Assembly: GCF_025141175.1 (NCBI RefSeq)
Contig: NZ_CP081155.1
Coordinates: forward strand, 151,001 to 215,000
Direction: 5' to 3'
Length of the DNA stretch: 64,000 nt
From: Jannaschia sp. M317
GTDB taxonomy: Bacteria > Pseudomonadota > Alphaproteobacteria > Rhodobacterales > Rhodobacteraceae
Below the pieces are notes generated by a model, which saw only the letters and a program-made list of their open reading frames with translations, made no database searches and was not told the origin of the DNA. Below are positions 24,617 through 31,895 of this stretch, piece after piece. Both the position numbers and the translations under genes were made by a program. Numbering within the stretch: the first letter of the stretch is position 1; each line of letters starts with the position of its first letter.

Positions 24617-25198
24617 GACGGGGCCTTCGACACCCGAAAGTACCACGACGCCATTGCCGCACGTGGGGCTGCGGCCATCATTCCGCCCCGCAAGAACGCA
24701 AAACTATGGAAGCCCGACAGTCTCGGCGCCGTCGCGCGGAACGATGCCCTCCGCGCATCAAAACGCTTCGGCCGGACGATCTGGCGCAGATGGAGCGGGT
24801 ATCACCGCCGAAGCCGCGTCGAGACAAAGATGCATTGTGTCAAACTTCTGGGCCAAAGCCTGGCCGCCCGGGACTTCGACCGTCAGGTTGCCGAGGTCCA
24901 AATCCGAGTGGCAGTGCTGAACGGCTTCACCGCGCTCGGAACGCCGATCACTGAAGTCGTGGGATGAGTCCGTCCGGGCAAAGGGGAGCCTCGGCCATCA
25001 AGCGATTTGTGCAACAGAGCCCGCTAGGGTGATCGCATCGGCGGTCTCGATCTGGATTTCAGCTGCACGACAGCAGAACCAATCGGCCAGGAGACTGGCT
25101 GCCAATGAAAACGGTCCTGATCCCCCGAACGCCCGATCCTGATGCGTCGTCACACACCAACTGGCCTCGAGTTCGGTGATCTCTGCGTCCTGCGTCAA

Positions 25199-25415
25199 CG
25201 ACGCCTGCCAAATCCCAGCGCACGGAGTCCGCAGCCAGTGATTTTAGCCCGCACGGGGAACATCAATGCTGTTTCACTTCCTTTGAAAAGGCTGGCCAAT
25301 TTCACAGACAACAAGGACGGATTCGCAAAGCAAATCCGTCCTGATCGCCAATACATGTTTTTCGATGCCCGTAGTGGGACTCGGTTCACGTTTCGTCTTG
25401 GTGCAGGGTTCGTCC
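25199..25415. other. Gap between phage remnant and the PfpI gene, with a hairpin
   Basis: No gene is evident. AGGACGGATT (25314-25323) and AATCCGTCCT (25333-25342) form a 10-bp stem but no T-tract follows on either strand. No copy of the tRNA-Ser 3' end was found here, so the far attachment site of the phage remnant is not recognisable. Confidence 0.5.
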
Positions 25416-26093
25416 CTATTTCAGCAAAGCAAGGATTTCCTGCGCCGCCGCGGCCGATGAGGCGGGATTCTGGCCGGTCACCAGATTGCCGTCGCGCAAG
25501 ACGAAGCTGCTCCAATCCGCTCCCTTTTCGTAGGTGCCACCATTTGCCTTCAGCATGTCCTCGACTAAGAAAGGCACAATGTCGGTGAGGGCCACGGCCT
25601 CTTCTTCGGTGTTGGTAAATCCTGTTACCCGACGGCCGGAAACCAGCGGCTTGTTATCCGGCCCCTGTGTGTGGCGGAACACGGCGGGGGCGTGACAGAC
25701 GGCACCAACGGGCCTGTTGGCGGCGTTGAAAGCCTCTATCAGGCGCTTGCTGTCCGTATCTTCGGCCAGATCCCACAAGGGGCCATGGCCGCCCGGATAG
25801 AAGATCGCGTCAAACCCGTCTTCGGTGACATCCGAGAGTGTCAGAGTGTTCGCCAGATGCGCCTGCGCGTCGGCATCGTCCTTGAAGCGGCGGGTATCGT
25901 CGGTCTGCGCGTCCGAGCTGTCGCTGGAGGGATCAATCGGCGGCTGCCCCCCTTTGGGCGAGGCCAATGTGATCTCGGTGCCCGCGTCCTTGAAGACGTA
26001 GTAGGGTGCCGCGAATTCTTCCAGCCAGAAGCCAGTTTTCTTACCAGTGTCCCCGAGCGTGTCGTGGGATGTCAGTACCATCAGGATTTTCAT
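25416..26093 (-). CDS. DJ-1/PfpI-family protein (glyoxalase III/chaperone-like)
   Basis: 225-aa class I glutamine-amidotransferase-like protein. The nucleophile elbow is PVGAVCHAPAVF (Cys then His) and the Glu-bearing AIFYPGGHGPLWDL precedes it; the N-terminus is MKILMVLTSHDTLGDTGKKTGFWLEEFA. This Hsp31-like subgroup handles methylglyoxal and similar aldehydes. Start at ATG 26093; the frame is open further upstream but unrelated. Last gene of the TetR-controlled operon, 11 nt after the CurA-like gene. Confidence 0.88.
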   Translation of the reverse strand: MKILMVLTSHDTLGDTGKKTGFWLEEFAAPYYVFKDAGTEITLASPKGGQPPIDPSSDSSDAQTDDTRRFKDDADAQAHLANTLTLSDVTEDGFDAIFYPGGHGPLWDLAEDTDSKRLIEAFNAANRPVGAVCHAPAVFRHTQGPDNKPLVSGRRVTGFTNTEEEAVALTDIVPFLVEDMLKANGGTYEKGADWSSFVLRDGNLVTGQNPASSAAAAQEILALLK

Positions 26094-26104
26094 GGTCTTG
26101 CCTT

Positions 26105-27139
26105 TCAGTTGCGGCCAACGCGAATGACGCGCTTGCCAAAGTTTTCGCCGTTCAGCAGTCCGATGAAGGCTTCGGGCGCGTTTTCCAGCCCATCGATGAT
26201 CTCTTCGCGGTACTTGATTTGTCCGCCTTCGATCCACGCCGTCATGTCCTTGGCGAAGTCCGGGTAGAGATGGCCGAAGTCGTCAAAAATGATGAACCCC
26301 TGCATCTTGATCTTGTTCCGAAGGATCTGACCCATGAGCCAGTTCATCCGGTCTGGCCCATCGGGCAGGCTGGTGGCGTTGTATTGCGAAACAATGCCGC
26401 AAACCGGCACGCGCGCGTTCGGGTTCAAGAGCGGAAGGACGCCATCAAGTACCTTGCCGCCGACATTTTCAAAGTAGACGTCGATGCCTTCGGGGCTGGC
26501 CGCGGCAAGCTGTTCGGCGAAGTCATCCGACTTGTGGTCAATACAGGCATCAAAGCCCAACTCGTTGACTGCATAGGCGCATTTATCCGGTCCGCCCGCT
26601 ATGCCGACCACGCGGCAGCCCAGGATCTTGCCGATCTGCCCCACGGTTGCCCCGACCGGCCCGGTTGCAGCCGCCACGGCAATTGTCTCGCCCGGCTTGG
26701 GCGCGCCGATCTGTGTGAGACCGGCCCAGGCTGTGAAGCCGGGCATGCCCATGATCCCCAGCGCCCAGGACGGATGCGCAGGCGACTTGCCCAGGTTGGT
26801 GACGCCCGACCCATCGCTGAGCGCATAATCCTGCCAGCCATTGAAGCTGAGCACAAAATCGCCCGGTGCGAACCCGTCGACGTTCGAGGTCACGACCTGC
26901 GCGACTGTTCCGCCCACCATGACCCCGTCAATTTCCACCGGAGCAGCGTAGGATTTAGCATCACTCATGCGCCCGCGCATGTAGGGATCCAGCGACAGGA
27001 ATTCCGTGCGCAAAAGCATCTCGCCCGGACCTGCAGAGGGCACCTGCCCTTCGACCAGGCGGAGTGTGTCCTTGGTTGGTGCGCCCTTGGGACGCTCTGC
27101 CAGCACAAGCTGGCGGTTCACTGTTTCGGTCTGCGTCAT
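26105..27139 (-). CDS. NADP-dependent zinc-free MDR oxidoreductase (CurA/leukotriene B4 12-HD type)
   Basis: 344-aa medium-chain reductase. RQLVLAERPKGAPTKDTLRLVE and LLRTEFLSLDPYMRGRM are typical of the CurA/YncB group that reduces alpha,beta-unsaturated ketones. The Rossmann motif is AAATGPVGATVGQIGKILGCRVVGIAGG and YFENVGG is conserved; zinc ligands are absent. ATG 27139 has AGGA at good spacing (a GTG two codons earlier is an alternative). It fits an electrophile-detoxification operon. Confidence 0.88.
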   Translation of the reverse strand: MTQTETVNRQLVLAERPKGAPTKDTLRLVEGQVPSAGPGEMLLRTEFLSLDPYMRGRMSDAKSYAAPVEIDGVMVGGTVAQVVTSNVDGFAPGDFVLSFNGWQDYALSDGSGVTNLGKSPAHPSWALGIMGMPGFTAWAGLTQIGAPKPGETIAVAAATGPVGATVGQIGKILGCRVVGIAGGPDKCAYAVNELGFDACIDHKSDDFAEQLAAASPEGIDVYFENVGGKVLDGVLPLLNPNARVPVCGIVSQYNATSLPDGPDRMNWLMGQILRNKIKMQGFIIFDDFGHLYPDFAKDMTAWIEGGQIKYREEIIDGLENAPEAFIGLLNGENFGKRVIRVGRN

Positions 27140-27151
27140 GTTCACAATGTC

Positions 27152-28309
27152 CTACAAGGCAGCTTCAAGGATGCGGCGCGCATCGTCGGGGGTGATGGCG
27201 GCATGTTCGCCAATCGCGGTCATGCCGTGATCCTTCAGGGCCGTGACGATGCGATCGATCTCGGGCTCGGCGATGCCGTAATCACCAAGCCGGGTCTTGA
27301 TCCCGATCGACTCGAAGAACCCGCGCGTGGCCGCGATGGCCGCGTCGATCCGATCGTCATCGGCCCCGTCGTGAATGCCCCAGACATTGGCCGCGTATTG
27401 CAGCAGTTTCTCGCGTTTGGGACCGCGTTGATCGTTCATGAGTGACGGCAGCACGACGGCCAGCGTGCGCGCGTGATCAGTATCGTTCAGCGCAGTTATC
27501 TCATGCCCGATCATGTGGCTCGACCAGTCCTGCGGCACGCCTGCGCCTATCAACCCGTTGAGCGCGAGCGTTGCGGTCCACATCAGGTTGGCACGGATAT
27601 CGTAGTCTTCCGGCGCGTCCATTGCTTTGGGCCCCAGCTCGATCAGGGTCCGCAGCAGGGTTTCTGAGAACCCGTCCTGCACGCGCGCCGCCGCCGGGTA
27701 TGTGAGATACTGTTCAATGACATGAACGAAGGCATCGGCAACACCGTTCGCAATCTGGCGGGGCGGCAGAGAGTAGGTGACCTCCGGGTCCAGCACCGAA
27801 AAGACCGGATAGCAATGTGCGGTCATGAATGGGAGCTTGGCGCCCTTTCCCGCGTGCGTGATCACAGAGGCCGGGTTCATCTCCGACCCTGTCGCGGGCA
27901 GTGTCAGCACGGTTCCGAACGGCATGGCAGCTGTCACCACCGACCCGCGCGATGTCAGGATATCCCAAGCGTCGCCGTCATACAGGGCCGCAGCCGCAAT
28001 GAATTTTGTTGCGTCGATGACCGACCCGCCGCCGACGGCAAGCAGGAAGGTGATGTCTTCCTGGCCAATCAATTCGACTGCCTTGAGCGCGGTTTCAAAC
28101 CTTGGATTGGGTTCGATTCCACCGAATTCGACCAGCGTGCGATCTGCAAGCGCATCTCGCACCTGTGCAAGAATGCCGGTCCGTTCAGCGCTGCCCCCGC
28201 CGTAGACAACAAGGACCTTTGCGTCCTCCGGGACTTGATCTTTCAGATCAGCGATCCGGCCCTTGCCGAACAGGATGTGGGTCGGGTTGCGATAATCGAA
28301 ATTGTTCAT
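27152..28309 (-). CDS. Iron-containing alcohol dehydrogenase (YqhD/BDH type)
   Basis: 385-aa group III alcohol/aldehyde dehydrogenase. NAD(P)-site motifs are VVYGGGSAERTG and AVGGGSVIDATKFIA; LPATGSEMNPASVIT follows, and the metal ligands are suggested by DAFVHVIEQYL and SSHMIGHEITALNDTDHARTLA. YqhD-like enzymes reduce toxic aldehydes from lipid peroxidation with NADPH. It starts 4 nt after the ohr stop, so both are in one operon under the TetR-type repressor. Confidence 0.9.
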   Translation of the reverse strand: MNNFDYRNPTHILFGKGRIADLKDQVPEDAKVLVVYGGGSAERTGILAQVRDALADRTLVEFGGIEPNPRFETALKAVELIGQEDITFLLAVGGGSVIDATKFIAAAALYDGDAWDILTSRGSVVTAAMPFGTVLTLPATGSEMNPASVITHAGKGAKLPFMTAHCYPVFSVLDPEVTYSLPPRQIANGVADAFVHVIEQYLTYPAAARVQDGFSETLLRTLIELGPKAMDAPEDYDIRANLMWTATLALNGLIGAGVPQDWSSHMIGHEITALNDTDHARTLAVVLPSLMNDQRGPKREKLLQYAANVWGIHDGADDDRIDAAIAATRGFFESIGIKTRLGDYGIAEPEIDRIVTALKDHGMTAIGEHAAITPDDARRILEAAL

Positions 28310-28313
28310 TGGT

Positions 28314-28730
28314 TCAGGCCTCTTCGGTTTGAACGTGCAGGCGCACGTCAATGTTGCCGCGCGTGGCGTTGGAATAGGGACAAACCTGATGCGTCGCCTC
28401 GACCAGACGCTGTGCATCATCCCGGGCCATGCCCGGCAAATGGACCGTGATGTCCAGATCCAGCCCATAACCGCCCTCGGCGCGTTGGCCGATCCCGACG
28501 TCAATCGTGGTCTTGGATCCGGTGACATCCAGCTTGAGCTGCGTGGCCGAGAGATCCATCGCGCTGTCGAAACAGGCAGCGTAGCCAAGTGCGAACAGCT
28601 GTTCGGGATTGACCCCCGCCGCGTCACTGTCCGGGGGGACCATCTGGACAGAAAAGCTGCCGTCATTCAGAGCGGCCGTCCCCGAGCGACCGCCGGTCGC
28701 CGTGGCGGTGGTCCTGTAGAAGATCTTCAT
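28314..28730 (-). CDS. ohr: Organic hydroperoxide resistance protein Ohr
   Basis: 138-aa Ohr/OsmC-fold peroxidase. The two reactive cysteines are seen in ALGYAACFDSAM and THQVCPYSNATRGN, and the catalytic Arg-Glu region (GVNPEQLFALGY) is present. First gene of the ohr-adh-curA-pfpI operon. A palindromic operator lies about 20 bp upstream. Here the control is a TetR-type protein rather than the usual MarR-type OhrR. Confidence 0.93.
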   Translation of the reverse strand: MKIFYRTTATATGGRSGTAALNDGSFSVQMVPPDSDAAGVNPEQLFALGYAACFDSAMDLSATQLKLDVTGSKTTIDVGIGQRAEGGYGLDLDITVHLPGMARDDAQRLVEATHQVCPYSNATRGNIDVRLHVQTEEA

Positions 28731-28745
28731 TGGTATTCCTTCCTG

Positions 28746-28766
28746 AAATAGACCGGTCGTCTATTT
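28746..28766. promoter_or_regulatory. TetR operator at the ohr promoter
   Basis: AAATAGAC-CGGTC-GTCTATTT is an inverted repeat with perfect 8-bp arms and a 5-bp centre. The same TAGAC-N5-GTCTA core lies upstream of the TetR gene (29397-29411). It resembles the NemR-type TAGAC/GTCTA boxes. Confidence 0.75.
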
Positions 28767-28787
28767 CACTGGCAAAATTTTTGAGGG

Positions 28788-29375
28788 TCAGGGCGCTGGA
28801 ACAAGCGCCGTGGTCGCGTCCATCGCGGAATTGAGCGCAGCATCACTGTGCGAAATGCTCGCAATCAAGCTGGCCCCAAGCCACATGTGATAGATCATTT
28901 CGGCGCGCGCTTCGGGGTTTTCAAGCGAGACGATCGTGCCATCCTCCGCCCCCTGCTCAAGGGTCCGCGCCAGATGCGCAATGATATCGGACACCCCTTT
29001 TTGCAGGATACTGCTCATGTCTTCGGACAGGTCAGCAACCTCCGCCGACAGCTTGACGACCAGACACCGGTCCTCCGGGTTCGAGCTGAGTTGTTTCGTG
29101 CGCCAGCCTTCAAAATAGGTAAAAAGCCGCGACCGCGCATCCATGTCGGGATGCGCGAGGGATGCCTTCAGGCGAACGCCATACTCGGTCACGAATTCGT
29201 TCAACAGCGCGCATCCATAAGCCTCCTTGGAGGCGAAGTAGTGATAGAATGACCCCTTCGGCACCCCGGCCTCTTTCAAAAGAGCGTTCAGGCCTACGCC
29301 CGTATAGCCCTGTTGGGCCGTCAGGCGGCGACCTGTGGTCAAGATCTGTGAACGGGTGTCGTTTCGGTGTTCCAT
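28788..29375 (-). CDS. TetR-family repressor (NemR/AcuR-like)
   Basis: 195-aa regulator. The N-terminal HTH is ARRLTAQQGY-like, seen as GYTGVGLNALLKEAGVPKGSFYHYFASKEAYG, the standard TetR pattern. Cysteines occur at YGCALLNEF and EDRCLVVKL, which could sense electrophiles as in NemR. It lies upstream of ohr on the same strand with its own operator copy, implying autoregulation plus control of the ohr operon. Confidence 0.9.
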   Translation of the reverse strand: MEHRNDTRSQILTTGRRLTAQQGYTGVGLNALLKEAGVPKGSFYHYFASKEAYGCALLNEFVTEYGVRLKASLAHPDMDARSRLFTYFEGWRTKQLSSNPEDRCLVVKLSAEVADLSEDMSSILQKGVSDIIAHLARTLEQGAEDGTIVSLENPEARAEMIYHMWLGASLIASISHSDAALNSAMDATTALVPAP

Positions 29376-29396
29376 GCAGGGCTACATAGGATCGAT

Positions 29397-29411
29397 TAGA
29401 CCAGTCGTCTA
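29397..29411. promoter_or_regulatory. TetR operator upstream of the TetR gene
   Basis: TAGAC-CAGTC-GTCTA lies about 22 bp upstream of the TetR start codon and matches the core of the ohr operator in 14 of 15 positions. Confidence 0.72.
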
Positions 29412-29553
29412 GAGGCGCCACAATTTCACCCGATCACTGATAGGTGCGACAGGGTTTCATGCCCTGTAACGGGCGTGATCCTCATCGTCAGGGATTAGTC
29501 CACCGAACTTGAAAATACTTATATCTGATTTATACTTTTGATCGGAGGATGCC

Positions 29554-30024
29554 ATGAAACTCACCGCCTATTCGAACTATGCGTTGCGGTCTTTACAGCT
29601 CGCCGCACTCAAGGCCCCGGATCGCATCAAGGTCGACGACGTGGTGCGTGTGCATGGCCTGGCGCGACCTCATATCGTCAAGATCGTGCACGAGCTTGGA
29701 CGCGCGGGGTATCTTGAAACCCTTCGCGGACGTGGTGGCGGTTTTCGCCTGGCCCGGCCTGCCGAAGACATCGTGATCGGCGACGTGGTCCGACTGACCG
29801 AGGGCCCGCTTGAACTTGTCGAGTGCTTCAATCCGGAACGGAACACTTGCCCGTTGATCGGCATCTGCAAGCTGTCGCGCGCACTGCAAACCGCCACGCG
29901 GGCGTTCATGGCGGTACTGGACGACCTGACCCTTGCAGATATCGCATCGAACAAGGGCGAGCTTCTGGCGCGGATCGCACCCATCGAAGAGGGCATCGTC
30001 ATGCCCAAGCGGAGGCAGCCATGA
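29554..30024 (+). CDS. Rrf2-family regulator (NsrR/IscR-like, three cysteines)
   Basis: 156-aa winged-helix regulator starting MKLTAYSNYALRSLQLAAL. Recognition helix region LARPHIVKIVHELGRAGYLETLRGRGGGF is standard. Cys91, Cys99 and Cys105 (ECFNPERNTCPLIGICKL) match the [Fe-S]-ligating cluster of NsrR-type proteins. Its stop overlaps the next ATG (ATGA). It heads a sulfide-oxidation operon and may sense NO, redox state or persulfide through the cluster. AGGA precedes the start. Confidence 0.9.
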   Translation: MKLTAYSNYALRSLQLAALKAPDRIKVDDVVRVHGLARPHIVKIVHELGRAGYLETLRGRGGGFRLARPAEDIVIGDVVRLTEGPLELVECFNPERNTCPLIGICKLSRALQTATRAFMAVLDDLTLADIASNKGELLARIAPIEEGIVMPKRRQP

Positions 30025-30686
30025 CCATCGACGACTGGACAGAGCGATTTCAGGGCACCCGGACCTTGCCGCGCGCGGTGCGTGACAGGCTGTTGCAGGT
30101 GGCGCAGGTCAGGTCCTATCCCAAAGGCCAACAGGTGTTCGGCCCGCAAAACGTGCCCGACAGCCTGTTGTTTCTGTTCGAAGGCACGATCCGCGTGTCG
30201 CAGACATCGGAGAACGGCCGGGACATCGTTCTTTATCGTGTCGATGCAGGTGAAAGCTGTGTGCTGACCACGGCCTGCATGCTGGCCGAAGAAGCCTACA
30301 ATGCCGAAGGTGTGGCCGAAACCGACATCATCGCCGTCGTCCTGCCAAGGCTTTCGTTCGATGCCCTTGTCGCGGAAGAACCGGCTTTTCGCAGCTTCGT
30401 TTTCGCGGCCTATTCAAGGCGCCTGATCGATCTTCTGCGTGTCGTCGACGATGTTGCCTTCGGCCGGATCGACGTGCGTCTTGCCGACCGGTTGCTGGCC
30501 CTTGTTGGTGGCGACAAGGAAATCGCGGCAACCCATGCGCAGATCGCAAGCGAGCTCGGGACGGCGCGCGAGGTCATCAGCCGCGTTCTGCACGACTTCC
30601 AGAAACGAGGATTCATCGCCCAGTCACGCGGACGGATTGCGGTGACCGACAAGGCGGCCCTGCGCGCACTGGCCGACAGCACCTGA
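30021..30686 (+). CDS. Crp/Fnr-family regulator with a Cys-x5-Cys pair
   Basis: 221-aa protein. The cyclic-nucleotide-binding-type beta-roll is seen from LLFLFEGTIRVSQTSENGRDIVLYRVDAGESC onward, and the C-terminal HTH is THAQIASELGTAREVISRVLHDFQKRGF. It has no N-terminal FNR cluster but carries Cys80 and Cys86 (SCVLTTAC) next to the ligand site. It overlaps the Rrf2 gene by 4 nt and precedes the DUF2892 gene by 98 nt, where a palindrome lies. A thiol/persulfide-sensing role is inference. Confidence 0.88.
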   Translation: MTIDDWTERFQGTRTLPRAVRDRLLQVAQVRSYPKGQQVFGPQNVPDSLLFLFEGTIRVSQTSENGRDIVLYRVDAGESCVLTTACMLAEEAYNAEGVAETDIIAVVLPRLSFDALVAEEPAFRSFVFAAYSRRLIDLLRVVDDVAFGRIDVRLADRLLALVGGDKEIAATHAQIASELGTAREVISRVLHDFQKRGFIAQSRGRIAVTDKAALRALADST

Positions 30687-30713
30687 CGGCGGACGGGAAA
30701 AAATCGCGCGGGT

Positions 30714-30726
30714 GTGACATTGTCAC
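30714..30726. promoter_or_regulatory. GTGACA-T-TGTCAC palindrome upstream of DUF2892
   Basis: A perfect 6-1-6 inverted repeat lies about 60 bp upstream of the DUF2892 start, in the gap between the Crp/Fnr gene and the sulfur genes. Crp/Fnr proteins bind such TGTGAC/GTCACA-like sites. Immediately downstream another inverted repeat, CCAGAT-N10-ATCTGG (30754-30775), overlaps the ribosome-binding area. Confidence 0.5.
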
Positions 30727-30784
30727 TGAAGCCCGCATCCCAAAGTTATATTTCCAGATCAACTTACAAATCTGGAGAAGCGCC

Positions 30785-31000
30785 ATGTCCCCCAATGTCG
30801 GAACCATTGACCGCACCCTGCGCGCTGCGCTGGGCGCAGTTTTGCTCTATCTTGCCTTCCTCAGCGGGTTGTCGCTCTTTGCCACGCCGCTCTTCCAATA
30901 CGGCGCGGCCGCGATCGGCCTCGTCATGCTTGCGACATCCGCTTTCAAGTTCTGCCCGCTCTACTCCGTGCTCGGCCTCAAGACCTGCAAAGAGTGCTGA
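30785..31000 (+). CDS. DUF2892 membrane protein (YgaP-like)
   Basis: 71 aa with two hydrophobic helices (ALGAVLLYLAFLSGLSLFA and YGAAAIGLVMLATSAFKF) and a C-terminal cysteine cluster CPLYSVLGLKTCKEC. DUF2892 proteins accompany rhodanese and sulfur-transfer genes (as in YgaP) and may pass sulfane sulfur or bind at the membrane. Start ATG 30785 has a GGAG Shine-Dalgarno. First structural gene of the sulfide operon. Confidence 0.85.
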   Translation: MSPNVGTIDRTLRAALGAVLLYLAFLSGLSLFATPLFQYGAAAIGLVMLATSAFKFCPLYSVLGLKTCKEC

Positions 31001-31002
31001 AA

Positions 31003-31434
31003 ATGGAAACCGCCTTCACCCCATTAGCCTCGCTCGGCGGTGGCTTGCTGATCGGCCTTGGTGCGGTCCTGCTCATGCTCGGGCTGGGGCGCATATTCGG
31101 TGCCACGGGCGTTCTGTCAGGGACGGTGTTCGTCGAAAGCCGCGACGAGATGATGTGGCGATTGGCGCTGATCGCGGGAATGATCCTCGCTCCGGGTGTG
31201 ATCTTCCTTGTGACCGGCGTCATGCCGACGCTCACCGTCCCCGTCAGCCCCGCCATGATCGTGATCGGCGGCGTGATCGTGGGCCTTGGTGCCAGTCTGG
31301 GATCCGGGTGCACCTCGGGGCACGGGGTTTGCGGGCTGTCCCGCCTGTCTATCCGCTCGCTTGTGGCTGTGCCGACCTTCATGGCCACGGCCGCGATCAC
31401 GGTGTTCCTGATCCGTCACGTTTTCGGAGGCTGA
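31003..31434 (+). CDS. YeeE/YedE-family sulfur transporter, first half-size protein
   Basis: 143-aa membrane protein. The family Cys motif is LGASLGSGCTSGHGVCGLSRLS, the proposed thiosulfate/sulfur path residues of YeeE. Four hydrophobic segments. It starts 2 nt after the DUF2892 stop (a GTG three codons earlier is possible). Together with the next gene it likely forms a two-subunit importer or exporter of reduced sulfur. Confidence 0.88.
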   Translation: METAFTPLASLGGGLLIGLGAVLLMLGLGRIFGATGVLSGTVFVESRDEMMWRLALIAGMILAPGVIFLVTGVMPTLTVPVSPAMIVIGGVIVGLGASLGSGCTSGHGVCGLSRLSIRSLVAVPTFMATAAITVFLIRHVFGG

Positions 31435-31438
31435 AGCG

Positions 31439-31867
31439 ATGAAACTTCTGTTCGCACTTTTGACCGGTCTCGTCTTCGGCATCGGGATCGCGATTTCGGG
31501 GATGATGGATCCCGCGAAGGTCCTGAACTTTTTCGACCTCGCGGGCGCCTGGGACCCCAGCCTTGCATTCGTGATGGGCGGCGCATTGATCGTCACGTTC
31601 ATCGGCTATCGCCTTGCCTTGCGGCGGGCCGCCCCCCTGTTTGGCGGACGGTTCCAGATCCCGACCACGACGGCTATCGATCGTCGCCTGGTCGGCGGTT
31701 CGGCCCTGTTCGGCATCGGCTGGGGCATCGCTGGCTTCTGCCCCGGAGCGGCCATCCCCGCGCTCGGTACGGGCCGATGGGAGGTCGCGCTGTTCCTTCT
31801 TGCGGTTGTCGCAGGCTTCTTCGTGCGCCGCCTGCTGCCAAGCGCGCAGTCCAGGGCCACCACCTGA
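31439..31867 (+). CDS. YeeE/YedE-family (DUF6691) sulfur transporter, second half-size protein
   Basis: 142 aa, four hydrophobic segments, with FGIGIAISGMMDPAKVLNFFDLAG and WGIAGFCPGAAIPALGTG, the DUF6691 signature with its conserved Cys. It follows its partner by 4 nt. Such pairs are standard next to Blh/persulfide dioxygenase genes. Confidence 0.88.
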   Translation: MKLLFALLTGLVFGIGIAISGMMDPAKVLNFFDLAGAWDPSLAFVMGGALIVTFIGYRLALRRAAPLFGGRFQIPTTTAIDRRLVGGSALFGIGWGIAGFCPGAAIPALGTGRWEVALFLLAVVAGFFVRRLLPSAQSRATT

Positions 31868-31895
31868 TCCAAGAAACGCTTTCGGAGGATACGAG

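Larger units (their letters stand above)
23851..24967 (+). pseudogene. IS5-family transposase, disrupted by four palindromic insertions and one stop
   Basis: Recognisable DDE transposase segments in order: MNRPTPPAYRIRNWSSYNEA, the WFDP-like block after 23978, GMALRQTTGFVESLL, STLSRRQKTLKVNIPYRG, GIKVEGEGEWNARKHGGTKRR, IPPRKNAK, RRWSGYHRRSRVETKMHC and the end GTPITEVVG. The 1117 nt minus insertions of 41, 61, 41 and 41 nt leave 933 nt, exactly 311 codons including the stop. In that restored frame the only nonsense codon is TAG at 24429 (codon 146), where the family has Trp (RRVWRKIH). All coordinates were checked by codon counting. Confidence 0.9.
23788..25021 (+). mobile_element. Degenerate IS5-family (IS427-like) insertion sequence
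   Basis: 1234-bp element bounded by perfect 16-bp terminal inverted repeats, GGCTCTGTTGCACAAA (23788-23803) and its complement (25006-25021). It carries one transposase frame inactivated by four short insertions and a stop codon. Subtracting the insertions leaves about 1050 bp, a usual size for this group. No target-site duplication is seen at the ends. It sits inside a phage gene near tRNA-Ser. Confidence 0.9.
23764..25198 (-). pseudogene. Small phage gene interrupted by the IS5-family element
   Basis: On the minus strand a frame starting at a TTG (25198), reading LTQDAEITELEASWCVTTHQD..., runs 59 codons up to the IS end at 25022. Skipping the IS (25021-23788), the same frame continues for seven codons (FKTSKGL) to TGA at 23764-23766, three bases before the DUF2190 start. 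That tight packing suggests the two halves were one gene of about 66 codons in the phage head operon, disrupted by the IS. No domain is recognised and the frame match has a one-in-three chance of being accidental. Confidence 0.45.

Noticed and set aside
23788..25021. Programmed frameshifting or intron-like bypass in the transposase
   Set aside because: Four insertions of 41/61 nt plus an in-frame TAG cannot be explained by a single frameshift; decay is simpler. Splicing of the hairpins is not excluded but has no supporting signal.
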